DNA from: Caenorhabditis elegans
Taxonomy: Eukaryota; Nematoda; Chromadorea; Rhabditida; Rhabditidae
Length of the DNA: 64,000 nt
Assembly (NCBI RefSeq): GCF_000002985.6
Contig: NC_003279.8
Coordinates: forward strand, 11,594,001-11,658,000
Direction: 5' to 3'
Part shown: piece by piece, positions 37,668-48,624 of the stretch
Position numbering within the stretch: the stretch's first letter is position 1
Layout: each line of letters begins with the position of its first letter
Notes under the pieces: generated by a model
The model's database searches: none
The model's input: the letters and a program-made list of their open reading frames with translations, nothing else
What the model was told of the DNA's origin: nothing
Program-made: the position numbers and the translations under genes

Positions 37668-38947
37668 ATGCCACCTTTTTCAAATTATGAGCCAAAATTT
37701 AATGTACCTTCAAGACTTGCCTCTTGTCTCTTGCCTCTTGCCAAGTCTCTTGCCAAGATTTCACTAATATCCATTGGATTTTTAATCATATTTACACCAC
37801 TTACCAATGCCATTTTCAGAATAAGACGTGATAGCAACGAAGCTGGTAAGTAAAAAATGAATAGCTGCTGCTCAACTATAGTGGGGAAACTTCAGGTCCA
37901 TATTCCACCAAAGTTCCGTCTATGGATCATGAAACTGCTATCAAGAAAATTGTGGCTGTGACGGCTCCTAACAATGGTGAGTTTATAATAAATGAGAGAT
38001 AGAGTACGGTCAGTAATTTGGAAAAAAAAATTGGAAAAACTTATATTCTTATTTCCCTTCAAAAAATGTTGTTTGAAATTTCAAAACTTCCAGAACCCGA
38101 TCGAAACCATGCTGGTATAACATCGACATCCTTTACGTATCAAAACAAGCCAATCAAATTGAGTCCTCCAAGCTCAGGAGATAACTACGTAAAATTTACG
38201 TATAACGTTATCAGCAATACCTACTCACAGACACATGAAGATGGTTCGAAAATTGATTCATTTTACGTTTTTAATATTGAACGAGTTGAGGACAGGAGTT
38301 TGAATCAAGTATATTTACGCAAAAGAAACACACTTTTTATGGGATCGGTACGATTTTCAGAGCATTAGTTTCAACAAAAAAAAAATTATTTTCCAGATTA
38401 CTTGGCAGTTCATCTGGGAGCTCGTTGGAAAATCAATCGAGAAAATAGTCATTAAAATTGCCGGAATAGAAGAATATCTCAAATATGTGGATGGAGGAAA
38501 TGCCAATGCGTGTCTGACATTTTTAGCTGCCAGAACACAGGTAATTATTCGCCTATTCCTCCCAAGAGCAAACAACCCCCGCCCCCCTTGCAAGCTAACA
38601 TAAATTTTCAGAATTGCAGTATAGTTCCAACGAATAAAAGTTTGACCATCGAAAGACCGGAATATGATTCATTGTCTCTTCAGGTGAGCTTCTTTCGTTA
38701 AATTTTCTGTAAGAAACACTCGACTTACAGCTGGATATGTTCCGCGATATAAAACTTCTGAAAACCAATCTGAACGGTACAAGAAATGTGGAGAGCTTTT
38801 CAGTTGAGATGCACTGGCGTGAGTCAAGTCTTCAATCATCTCACTAGTAGAGAGGAATTAATGAAAACATTTGAATTATCGCAAAAGGAAACGTCATTTC
38901 ATAAACAATTTGGCCCCAAATTGCTGGCATTCTTTTCGAGAGCCTAA
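37668..38947 (+). CDS. Membrane protein with one PAW domain (273 aa)
   Basis: Exons are 37668-37845, 37896-37976, 38094-38347, 38397-38540, 38612-38683, 38731-38818 and probably 38943-38947 (TAA). The total is 822 nt. The N-terminus MPPFSNYEPKFNVPSR is followed by one membrane segment (ISLISIGFLIIFTPL), a ~40-residue stalk and one PAW module (KFTYNVISNTYSQ, ITWQF, NCSIVP, SFSVEMHW). The final five-nucleotide exon relies on a poor acceptor (CGAGAG) and overlaps AATAAA, so the exact C-terminus is uncertain. Its layout matches the double-PAW genes minus one domain. Confidence 0.78.
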
Positions 38948-39001
38948 TAAAATTCTTACTGCTTTCCCCAAAAACCAGTTCAAATCTGTCGAAAAATTTA
39001 T

Positions 39002-39732
39002 TTATGGAAAGCAACACTGGTTCTTTGGTGTATTGGACGCTGTCGAAGGAATGATCGTACCACTGTGATCTTTATATTTTTCCGATACTAGTTTGTAGAT
39101 CTCCGTTACGATATTTGTGAAAGCTGCTTCAACGTTGGTGTTGTCGAGGGCAGATGTTTCTGGAAAGTGGCTCATTGGCTCACAAAATATGTACACTCCT
39201 TTAACTCACCAATAAACGATATGTGATTCCTTTCAGCGTAGATTTTGGCCTCGTCTGTTGGAACTGCATGACTCAAGTCGCTCTTATTACCAACCAGCGT
39301 AATCACAATATCCTCGTTAGCGTGATCACGAAGCACCTTCAACCATTGCTCAACACTTTCATATGTCTTATGCTTAGAGATGTCATAGACTAGGAGAGCT
39401 CCGAGAGCTCCACGATAGTAAGAAGAAGCACCACAACGAAAACGTTCCATTCCAGCCGTATCCCAAATTTGCACCTTCACTGCCTTGCCTTCTACCTATA
39501 AAATAAACTATTCAATGAATTTGTGAGTTTGACTCACCGAGATGATTTTCGTTGCGAATTCTACTCCGATTGTCGGTTTTGATTTCAAGTTGAATTCATT
39601 TCGTGTGAAACGAGACAGAAGATTCGACTTTCCGACGCCTGGGTTTCCAATCAGAACAACTGAAATTATTTGACGTTTGAAATTTTGAAAAATGAAGTTA
39701 CTCTTGAACAAGTAGTAGTATTCGTTGCCCAT
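39002..39732 (-). CDS. rab-11.2: Rab11-type small GTPase (198 aa), RAB-11.2-like
   Basis: Exons are 39732-39702, 39659-39538, 39495-39210 and 39159-39002, totalling 597 nt. It is a vesicle-traffic GTPase with all G motifs: P-loop GNPGVGKS, the effector-loop threonine in [22 protein letters not shown] and ETSAL. The C-terminus is NQCCFP, with the cysteines placed for prenylation. Two positions differ from typical Rab11. The P-loop has NP where DS is usual, and the catalytic glutamine of WDTAGQE is methionine. Both lie where substitutions in Rab proteins lower GTP hydrolysis. The symbol rests on memory of the C. elegans paralogue and its length, so treat it as probable. A TATATAA box (minus strand) lies about 50 bp upstream. 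Confidence 0.88.
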
Positions 39733-40612
39733 TTTTCGGCTGACAATGAGGTGTAAAATGATAAAGCCTATTTGAAAATTGTTTATATACTGGGACAGTT
39801 GAAAAAATGTACATATATGTACATAGTGTTATGAAATAGTATTTCAGACTTATCATACCAGAAAAAGGGAAGGTGAGCGGCAGAACTTTATTTGTCAATG
39901 CAATTTCGAAATAGTTGAACAGGATATTTTTACTACAATTTGCGATAAAAATTGCTTTACGTACGATACGATACGTTGGTGTCCAAATAGTTCTAGTTGC
40001 AAAATTACAGTCACCTTGTGCGATGTTTTCAGAGCGAGAATTTCCGGTTTGTCCTGGTAAATGCATATGAAAACTTGAAGTTCTTTTCAATTCAATTTTG
40101 AAGATTCCGAAAAATGCCAAAAATGTTTCGGAATTCCCCAGTCCTTTGAGAAGTTTTTTTGGCAAATGGCGTTCGCCTTCACTTAAGCTACCTCAACATG
40201 AACTCCCGGAAGACCGTAAAACACCATTTGACAAACATTGCCAGATGTTTTCAGATTATTTATACACTTTATTCTGTCCGGTCACCTGGCCTGGTTTTTT
40301 CTCATCGACCAGAAAGTGTAGCATCGCTATAAAAACAGTATGAAAAACTAATTTTTATGAGACTATCAAAGAATGTCATCCGAAAACCCAGTGCAATCAA
40401 AAAAAGAAAATGTATTGTCATTTAAGTGAACCTCGTTTTCGTATTGGACGTCATAAATAATTAGCTTCATGTAAGAAAATATATGTCCACGTTTCTCATT
40501 ATTCTGTGATATTTCGGTGGTTCTCATCTCGAGATTAGTGATATCCGCCGACAATGCATGCTAGGATCTATTTTGAACCATAATGATCAAATCGTTCTTA
40601 TAACTCGCAGAG
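39733..40612. other. Divergent intergenic region
   Basis: This lies between the Rab gene and the next PAW gene, which point away from each other. It contains TATATAA near 39783 and a TTATCA (GATA-type) word near 39850. The short open frames on both strands lack family resemblance, so I call no gene. Confidence 0.6.
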
Positions 40613-42910
40613 ATGTCCGCAATTAATACACGAAACTCGCAAATTGAATCACTGTTAAGTTCAAATCGGTAAGATTTTTTCGGAAAACTTTTTTTTGGAA
40701 ACCAGTTATGTTTTACAGTAACTTTTCTACTCACTTACATAAATCAATAATGATGTTTAACCGTAGTTGTTGTTGTCAAAAAACACACTAAATTGATTCT
40801 GATTTTCAGATCGCATCCGGAGTTATCAAATTTATGGAGGCTGTGCATAAAGGGAATATTTATTTTTATTGTACTTGTATTCATTGTGTTTCTACCAGTG
40901 CCAATTGCTTTAGGACTAACGGAACTGCTTTTCGATGGTATGTTTTATGCTTAGGTTTAGGCTTATGTTTAGGTTTGGGCTGAAGCTGAGGCTAAGGCTG
41001 AGGCCTAAGCTCCTAGGCCTAGACCTAGGCCCCCCGGCTGATGTACATGATTAGGCTTAGGCTTAGGTTTAGGCTCAGGCTTAGTCTTTGACTATGGCAT
41101 AAGCTTAGTCTTACCTGTGCGGAGGACGAAAAAAGAAACTCTTTACCGAAAACTATAGCCTAAAAATTGCATGTTTCAGATTAATGTTGCATTAAAATCT
41201 TCAGTGGAGTAAATGAATATGCCTGATCAATTGCATTCAACACTTTTTTCATTCGCAAAACTTCATGCTTACAGAACGCCTCCAAGAATCACCGCCACAC
41301 AATTTTTCGGGCAAATCAATCGAATTAACATTAAATCCAGGAGAAGAATATATAAAGTTTACATACGATGTCATCAATGATGTATATTCACATTCACCAA
41401 AAAAAGGATTCATGGCCCAAGCTTATTATATGGAAAATATGAAACGTTGCGAAGAACCGGATCACATCATGGTTCATTTATGCAAGATATCCATTGATGA
41501 TGAAGCAACTGTATTAGAAAACACCACTATTAAACATAATTTATTAATTGTGTTCAGATTTCCTGGCACTTTGATTTAAAATCCATAGAACGACCTATTA
41601 AAAAAGTTGAAGTTCGCATGGGTGGATTTGCTGAATTCAGTGGTTCCAGTTTAGCGAGAGCGAAAGCCTGTATTGGAAACGTGAGAAGTGTAGTAGTTAT
41701 GCTGATCACATGAAGTTGTTGTTTAAGGTATGTAGGGTACTGGCCAATAACAATATTGAAAGGATCGATAACCCAGATATAAGCATTTTTACAGTTACTG
41801 TGGGTTTGAATTCAATCTCACTAATACTTAAAATAATTTATTTAAGGTAATGTTGCTTGGCAATTCTCAAATTTTCCGAACCAATTGGAATAAAGGAACC
41901 GAAATTGAAAGTTTCTTAGTTAGAATTTATCCTGGTGAGTGCACATCACATTTTTGTCAAACCGAAAAATTTGCCGAATTTGCCAAATTAAAAATTTGCC
42001 GCACACATTTATGTAGTTTGACCCACCAGCCGTCCGCGGGTTTTTAACTGCCGTTGCGTCAATTTTGGGACTTCTGTCAACCTGTTCTTTAGCATTTAAG
42101 GAATTCAATTTCGTTAGCATTTCAGAACTGTCAGATTTTCAGATACTCCCGAAGATTCCATTTCAAACAAAACGTTGGGCAAACTAATCGAACTTCCTTT
42201 CAACTCTGGAGAAGAGTATTCAAAGTTTACGTACGACATCATTAATGATGTATACTCACATTCGCCAAAAGAAGGGTTCATGTCTCAAGCTTATTATATG
42301 GACAATATTCAACGTTGCGAAGAACCAGATCATATCACGGTTCATTTATGCAAGATATTCATGGAAAAAACCGCAACTGTATTAGAAAGCAGCTTTAAAA
42401 ATTAAATATCACATATAATTTACAGATTTCCTGGCACTTTGATTTGCAATCTTTTGGACAACCAATTAGAAAAGTGGAAATTCGTATAAGTGGATTTGCT
42501 GAATTTAGTCCTGATGACAGTTATGCAATGGCAAAGTCATGCATAGGGAATGTAAGGAATCTTGTGGTGTATCTTTTAAAAAATCGTTGTTTAAGGAATG
42601 CATTAAAATTATCAATGACAATATTGCAACATTCGAGAATCCAATAACAGATGTTTTAAAAATTACCGTGAGTTTTTGTTCTAGTTATGCAGTTCCAAAA
42701 AGAGAATAACCAAATTAAGGTAATACTGAGTGGCAATGCTCAAGTTTTCCGAACCAATTGGAATAAAGGAACTGAGATTGAAAGTTTTTCAGTCAGAATT
42801 TATCCTGGTGAGTTCGCAACATATATACATATATACATATAAACATACATATATTCATATATACATATAACAACACCCCAATTTTCTAATTTTCAGAGCT
42901 ACCAAATTGA
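40613..42910 (+). CDS. Membrane protein with two PAW domains (412 aa)
   Basis: Exons are 40613-40668, 40810-40937, 41275-41510, 41558-41680, 41728-41799, 41847-41934, 42143-42378, 42426-42551, 42596-42667, 42720-42807 and 42897-42910 (TGA). The total is 1239 nt. The N-terminal tail (MSAINTRNSQIESLLSS) leads into one membrane segment (GIFIFIVLVFIVFLPVPIAL), then two PAW modules. Each module has exons of 236, 123-126, 72 and 88 nt. The two modules are close to each other (both have PGEEY/SGEEY, KFTYD, YSHSPK, CEEPDHI, ISWHFDL and FRTNWNKGTEIES), so they arose by tandem duplication. Intron 2 carries a degenerate TTAGGC tract (40955-41110). The intron between modules carries GCCGAATTTGCC words. 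Confidence 0.85.
40955..41110. repeat. Degenerate TTAGGC tract in a PAW-gene intron
   Basis: Irregular TTAGGC/TTAGGT units fill the intron between 40938 and 41274. Related tracts lie at 27145-27290, 28086-28232 and 45220-45430. Confidence 0.8.
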
Positions 42911-43145
42911 AAGGCATTCAAATTATCATTGCAAACGGAACTTAAGCGGGATTCACGTACAATATCTAATTGCAGCAGAACTTTTAGAAAGATGATTCTC
43001 AAAAGGAAGGATCGACATTTATTTGAACTACAAAGTTTTGCAACGAAAGGGTGTTTTTCTGAATTTCCAAACCTCTTAGCACTTTGAATAAAAAATTACC
43101 GATCAGACATCCAAGCCTGTCAGATTTCCAGGTTGTAAGACAGTA

Positions 43146-44427
43146 CAGGGTGAGTCAAAATTATGGTAAGTCGAGGCGCGCGCGCGAAAGTTCTGTGGTT
43201 CGGGTCTCCCCGCCAAAATTAATTGATTATGTTATTTCGTGTTTTGTTCATTTATTTTTCCATCGTTTTTCCTAAAAAATAATTTTTTTTTCGCAGGTAT
43301 GAGAGCGTCACCCATGCGTGAACCCATCGTTCGTTTTCATAGGAATGGTGTCGCGGCGAAGAGCATTGCTCGACGGCTCAAAGTGTCTGAAAAACTTGTT
43401 TCTACCACCATTGCACGGTTCAAGGAGCTCGGCAACTTTTCCGATAGATCCGGACGCGGAAGACCCCCCACAGTCACTACACCAGCGATGATAAAAAAAG
43501 TTCGTGGACGCTTCCGTCACAACTCCGGGCGGTCGGTCCGTGCGATGGCCCGAGAATTGAAAATTTCGCAAAGTTCTCTGTGCCGAATGGTAAAAAACAA
43601 CTTGAAATTGAAGGCTTACAAAAAATCTACTTGTCAATTTCTGTCTGAAGCTGCTAAAATCAAGAGAAAAGACCGTGCCATGAATCTACTCCGAAGATTC
43701 AGAAATGGAACTCACAGGAAGGTACTTTTCACCGACGAAAAGATATTTTGCATTGAGCAGTCTTTTAATACGCAAAATGATCGAGTTTATGCAAAAACTC
43801 AGCCAAACTCCCGCGTTCAGCGTACTGGTTACCCGAAAGGAATCATGGTCTTTGCCGGAATCACTGCTAATGGAAAGACTCCACTCATTTTTGTTCCACA
43901 AGGGATAAAAGTTAACGGAAACAACTATTTAGATATGTTGAAGACGGAACTCATGCCCTGGGTCAAGAAGCATTTCAAAAAAACAAAATGGACTTTTCAG
44001 CAGGATGGGGCGCCTGCTCATAAGCACAAGAACGTTCAGGCATGGTATGAAAGCAACTTCCCGGACTTCATCGCTTTCAATCAATGGCCACCGTCATCCC
44101 CGGATCTCAATCCGATGGATTACTCAGTATGGAGTGTCCTCGAAGCAAAAGCTTGTTCAAAACCGCATAGGAATATCGATTCGTTGAAAGATTCACTGAA
44201 GAAGGCATGGGACGAGCTGGATATCAACTACTTGCGCGCCACAGTCGACTCGTTCCCTAGGCGTCTGGAGGCCTGTGCTGCTGCTAATGGAGATATTTTC
44301 GAACTTTAAAATGTTTTTCTATAGTGTTTTTTACGGTGAATAAAATGTGTATAGTTAGAAGTTGTTTGTGTTTCTGGAAAAATGTATGGAGCACGGGAAC
44401 TACTTACCATAATTTTGACTCACCCTG
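43146..44427 (+). mobile_element. maT-family DNA transposon (1282 bp), apparently intact
   Basis: Terminal inverted repeats start CAGGGTGAGTCAAAATTATG at 43146 and end with the inverse at 44427. They are flanked on both sides by TA, the target duplication of Tc1/mariner elements. A complete transposase frame lies inside. The layout and DD37D signature match maT elements such as CemaT1. The element sits between a PAW gene and the 3' end of a kinase gene. Confidence 0.93.
43299..44309 (+). CDS. maT transposase, DD37D (336 aa)
   Basis: The frame is uninterrupted. The N-terminal ~110 residues are helix-turn-helix DNA-binding in character (RFHRNGVAAKSIARRLKVS, then an RGRPP hinge). The catalytic triad is D in FTDEK, D in QQDGAPAH, and D in SPDLNPMDY. 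I count 37 residues between the second and third, which is the maT signature rather than Tc1 (DD34E) or mariner (DD34D). I chose the ATG just after a TTCGCAG acceptor-like sequence. An upstream in-frame ATG exists at 43239, but its leader is a hydrophobic low-complexity stretch. Confidence 0.93.
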   Translation: MRASPMREPIVRFHRNGVAAKSIARRLKVSEKLVSTTIARFKELGNFSDRSGRGRPPTVTTPAMIKKVRGRFRHNSGRSVRAMARELKISQSSLCRMVKNNLKLKAYKKSTCQFLSEAAKIKRKDRAMNLLRRFRNGTHRKVLFTDEKIFCIEQSFNTQNDRVYAKTQPNSRVQRTGYPKGIMVFAGITANGKTPLIFVPQGIKVNGNNYLDMLKTELMPWVKKHFKKTKWTFQQDGAPAHKHKNVQAWYESNFPDFIAFNQWPPSSPDLNPMDYSVWSVLEAKACSKPHRNIDSLKDSLKKAWDELDINYLRATVDSFPRRLEACAAANGDIFEL

Positions 44428-44481
44428 TATAATAAAGAAATTTTATTTTTACAAAAAATCTCACAGTACCAAAGAGTATTT

Positions 44482-46414
44482 TCAGGTCCATCTCCCCAAG
44501 CAACGTTGTTCGTTTGCTTCATTATCAATTTTTCCGATTGTCTCCATGCAAAACTGAAACAATGTTAACATTATTCAATAGGCTCGAAGAGTTGTACCTC
44601 GTTAGACAACTGATTAAGCTGGGTACGAGAGAAGTTAGTGCAGGCGGTGAAAGATGGCCGTTCTTCCGGAATCAGATTCCAGCAAGACTTCATAAAGTAG
44701 TACCTCAATTTTGAAAATATTAAACATTGAGGATAGAGAGTTATTATTCTTACATCTTAGGAGCGCAATGCTCCGGTTCGGAAAGCGTATTTCCCTTTCG
44801 AAGGAAATCAGCCAAAACTTGCAAAAATGCAAAATTGTTGGAATCCAATTCGTTGTACGGACTTTCTCCCAGGGAGAATATTTCATAAAGGCAGACACCA
44901 TAAGACCAAACATCCGATTTCGAATCAAATCTTATTTTTTCTTCTTCTTCTTCGAAACACTCGGGGGCCAACCACTTTATTGGAAGAGCGGTGTCCGTTG
45001 TTTTTGTTCTGCAAAAATGTTGATAAGCATCACTGAAATATGGGATGAAAAATACCTATAATAATCTTTTTTATCATGACGTCTGGCCAATCCAAAATCT
45101 GCTATTTTTAGAACTCCATTGTTTTTAATAAGAACATTTCGCAAAGCCAAATCGCGATGGACACACTTGAATAAATAACACGCACGTGAATATACAACAC
45201 TGATAGCTCATTGTTTTTGTTAGGCTTAAGCTTACTTTTAGGCTTAGGATTTGGCTTAGGCTCAGGCTTAGGCTTAGGCTCATGATTGGACTTTAGCTTA
45301 GGTTTAGGCATAGACTTGGGCTTAGGCTTATGCTCAGGTTTAAGCTTATGTTTAGGCATAGGCTTAAACTTAGTCGTGGACTTAAGTTTAGGCTTGGACG
45401 TAGGCTTAGGCTTTGGCTTAAGCTAAGGCTGGACGGAGGAAGAGAGAAAAATAAATTTCAGGAATTTCAAGAATTGTAAATAAGATAAATGAAAAATCAA
45501 AAAGTGAGCAATTAGTGTTGCATATTTACGATCGGCAAAAAACCTTCATTATGGTTACATCTTACCGGCACTCGTTCCAAATATTGCATTCCATTGGCAA
45601 TTTGAAATGTGAAAGAAAACAAATCAGCTTTACAAAGTGATTTTTCATCCAGTTTCACTGAATCTTTATCGAATTTACATTTTCTCAAAAACTTCAAAAG
45701 ATCGCCATCCTCCACGTACTCCGTTACTATCATCACACTGAAATAGAACATTATAGGATCATATTGTAGTTTAAAAAAACTCACTTTCTCTGTGTTACTA
45801 CTCCGACCAGAGACAAAATGTTTGGATGTTTTTCCATGCTGCACATTACGTTCAACTCCTCATGAAGTATTTTCTTCTGTCTAATATTATGTATGTTTGA
45901 TGGTTCTAGAAATTGAAAAATTTCAGATAAGACTATAGCTTTCAAAAGTAACCTTTAACAGCCACAATCATGAAGTTAGAATTCCTTCTCTCTCTTCTGA
46001 GCTCTGCACGATAAACTGTACCAAAAAATCCTGACCCAATATAGTTTTCCGTAGAAATTTTCAAATTTTCAGGATCAATTTCCAGATGGTTGTCACCGAT
46101 AAGAGATTTGATTGTTTCACTGATTAGTTCAGATTCAGTCTGAATTCTCGTCCTATCTAAATCGTACTTGTTCGAAATGGGAAGAGATGTCGTAAGAAGT
46201 GAACGTTCAACATCTTCTTCACTTCCTCTGCAATTTGATTTAAAGTATTTTAGCTTGAGAAGTCAAGGTAAAAAAAAAAAACGTACCCCAAGTCTGAATT
46301 GCTCGAGTTCGTCAAAATGCGTCTCCAAATGTATAAAAGGAATAATGAAAGTGCTAAAAATAAAAGAACAAAAATGATATAAATGAATATTGGAAACAAA
46401 TTTCTTAACATCAT
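44482..46414 (-). CDS. Membrane-anchored tyrosine kinase without ectodomain (412 aa)
   Basis: Exons, in coding order, are 46414-46287, 46227-45953, 45905-45785, 45737-45566, 45165-45056, 45008-44754, 44703-44598 and 44553-44482, totalling 1239 nt. The protein starts directly with a membrane segment ([20 protein letters not shown]) followed by basic residues, a ~60-residue juxtamembrane part and a full kinase domain. Visible motifs are [10 protein letters not shown] (glycine loop), IVAVK (ATP lysine), HRDLALRN (catalytic loop), DFGLAR, paired activation-loop tyrosines (KKDYYR), WLAPE and [20 protein letters not shown] marks the tyrosine-kinase group. It resembles the nematode KIN-15/16-type receptor kinases with very short or absent extracellular parts. 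The 45166-45565 intron carries a TTAGGC-type tract. Confidence 0.88.
45220..45430. repeat. Degenerate TTAGGC tract in a kinase intron
   Basis: Irregular GGCTTA/GGTTTA/GGCTCA units run through the intron between exons 4 and 5 of the kinase gene. Confidence 0.8.
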
Positions 46415-46686
46415 CTCTGAAATCAACTAGTCATTTTTTGGACTTTGTGCAATCGGCATCAAGAAGATTATATCTGTCACATCTGACACCGATTCCTAAT
46501 TTTGGTGTTTTGATGTTCTTATCATATTAACTAGATAGCTACGGAATTCTCTATCTTCTTCTACATGACTTTCTTATTGTTATACGATAGATCTAAAGAG
46601 TGAATAGCATAGTTAAGAGAAAAGCAGTGTACGGGCTGAATTATTTATAAGCCAAGTACCCGCCAGTAAAAAATCTAATCCTATTT

Positions 46687-48206
46687 TCAAATCCATTTTT
46701 TATAACATCGTTGTTCATTCGCTTCACTCTCGATTGTTTCAATTGTCTTTATGAAGAACTGAAAATATTTTCAATGTTAAAAAGTTACTTCAATTAAACA
46801 TACCTCTTCCGATAACTTGTTAAGTCGGATCTGAAAAAATCTAGTGCAGGCCGAGAACGATGGACGTGCTTCAGGAATCAGATTCCAACAGGCTTTCATG
46901 AAAGTATATCTGAATATAAATATTGTTACTAGTTCATCAGAGTGGGACTTTTCATACATTTCCAGAGTGCAATGCTCAGGCTGGGAGAGCTGATTTCCCT
47001 TTCTCAGAAAGTCTGCCAAAAGTAGATCATACGCAATATTGTTGGATTCTAATTCCTTGTACGGTGGTTCTCCGAGGGAGAATAATTCGAAAAGGCAAAC
47101 ACCGAAAGACCAAACATCCGATTTTGAATCAAATTTGTTAATACTTCCTTCAAAACACTCTGGTGCCAGCCAGTTCAGTGGGATAGCAGTGCCTACTGAT
47201 CTTGTTCTAGCGAAAGTTTAATAAATCGATTATAGGATTGTTAAGGCTCACCTATAATAGTCCTTATTCTCATGCCGTCTTGCCAATCCAAAATCCGCAA
47301 TTCTTATTACACCATTTCTTTTGATCAGAACATTCCGGAGAGCCAAATCACGGTGAACACACTATAACAAGGTAGTTATTCTTGAAAAACATTATAAGAA
47401 CCTACGGGGACCCGTTCCAAATACTGCATCCCATGTGCAATTTGAAATGCAAACGAAAGCAAGTCAGCCATGCAGAGTGCATCGCCATCGGGTTCCAACT
47501 GATATCTCACATAACTTTTGCGTTTCAAAAACTTCAAAAGATCTCCACCTTCCACGTACTCCATAATTAACATGACACTGAAATTAAATATTGAGTGATG
47601 ATTTTACAAGGAAAAATATATTAAACTTGCTTTCTTTCAATAACCACTCCTACCAGCGACAATATATTTGGATGCTTCTTCATTCCGCACATCACTTTTA
47701 ATTCTTCGTAGACTAACTTCTTTTGCGAAATATCATGATTGTTTGAAGATTCTACAAAAATTCGGGTTACTTCTTAATTGGACACATTTTACCTTTTACA
47801 GCTACATCGAAATAAATTGAATGGCTTGAAACTTCTTGCGTCGGCTTCCTTCTGAGCTTTGCTCGATACACCACGCCAAAAAAACCCGACCCGATTGATT
47901 GTTCATTGGAAATTGTTAAATTCTTAGGATCAATTTCTAAGTGATTTTCATTGACGAGGGATTCGATTTTTGCTTTAACCTGATCAAATGGAGTCAGAGA
48001 AGAAGATGGTTCTTCCAGATCAATAAGATTAACTAGATTCGACGTTGGAACTGGTAATGTGCTCGGAGGGTGAGAAATCGGGAGAAGTGACGTTTCCAGA
48101 TCTAGTTAGTTTTTTCTGTAAATTGAACTTTTATTATATTAAAAAATAATGGCCAAAACATTATCTTACCTTTTAATCTTATGTTTTGTTGATTTAGTGG
48201 AGCCAT
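46687..48206 (-). CDS. Tyrosine kinase paralogue, membrane anchor uncertain (391 aa)
   Basis: Exons, in coding order, are 48206-48170, 48101-47793, 47751-47631, 47577-47406, 47361-47252, 47206-46958, 46909-46804 and 46758-46687, totalling 1176 nt. Kinase motifs [29 protein letters not shown] and [12 protein letters not shown] are intact. The exon layout matches the neighbouring kinase exon for exon. Intron 3 has a GC donor (GCAAGT) in place of GT. The in-phase start gives a protein without a membrane segment. A hydrophobic stretch starting MDQQKFLIIIYC at 48291 precedes it but is in another frame. Either a frameshift removed the anchor, or an unseen exon supplies it. Confidence 0.8.
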
Positions 48207-48624
48207 AACCTATGCAGAGACAATATAATATAATTGTAAAGGTAGACATAATTGAACAGTAAATAATTATAAGAAACTTTTGTTGATCCATCAAAAATGT
48301 TGAACAACGAATCACATTAAGTGACCCTCAAAGAGAATTAATTCTAGTCATGGAAATATGAGGAATCTTGTTAGAAATCATTCATTTATTATTTATTTTA
48401 TTGGCATTTGGAAAGATTACTACTACTACTTATTGCTTATAATACTGAACAACAAATTTGTCATCGCAGTTAATTTGTCAATCGCAGTTAATTTGTCAAT
48501 CGCAGTTAATCGCAGTAATTTGTCATCGCAGTTAATATGATTGCTGATTACCAAAAATGCAAATCCTCGATATAAATAATCGTATTAAAAGTGGAAAACA
48601 AAGGAAAAACAAGCATTACCAATA
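48207..48624. other. Divergent region between kinase and PAW gene
   Basis: It contains the out-of-frame hydrophobic ATG frame (48291 leftward) and a short tandem array of ~17-bp units ATCGCAGTTAATTTGTC at about 48462-48540. No other gene is seen. Confidence 0.6.

Noticed and set aside
39698-40165. 155-codon minus-strand frame upstream of the Rab gene
   Set aside because: It overlaps the Rab first exon and promoter in another frame, and its composition is that of non-coding DNA.
40366-40554. 62-codon minus-strand frame between the Rab and PAW genes
   Set aside because: It has no family resemblance, no clear splice partners, and lies in the divergent promoter region.
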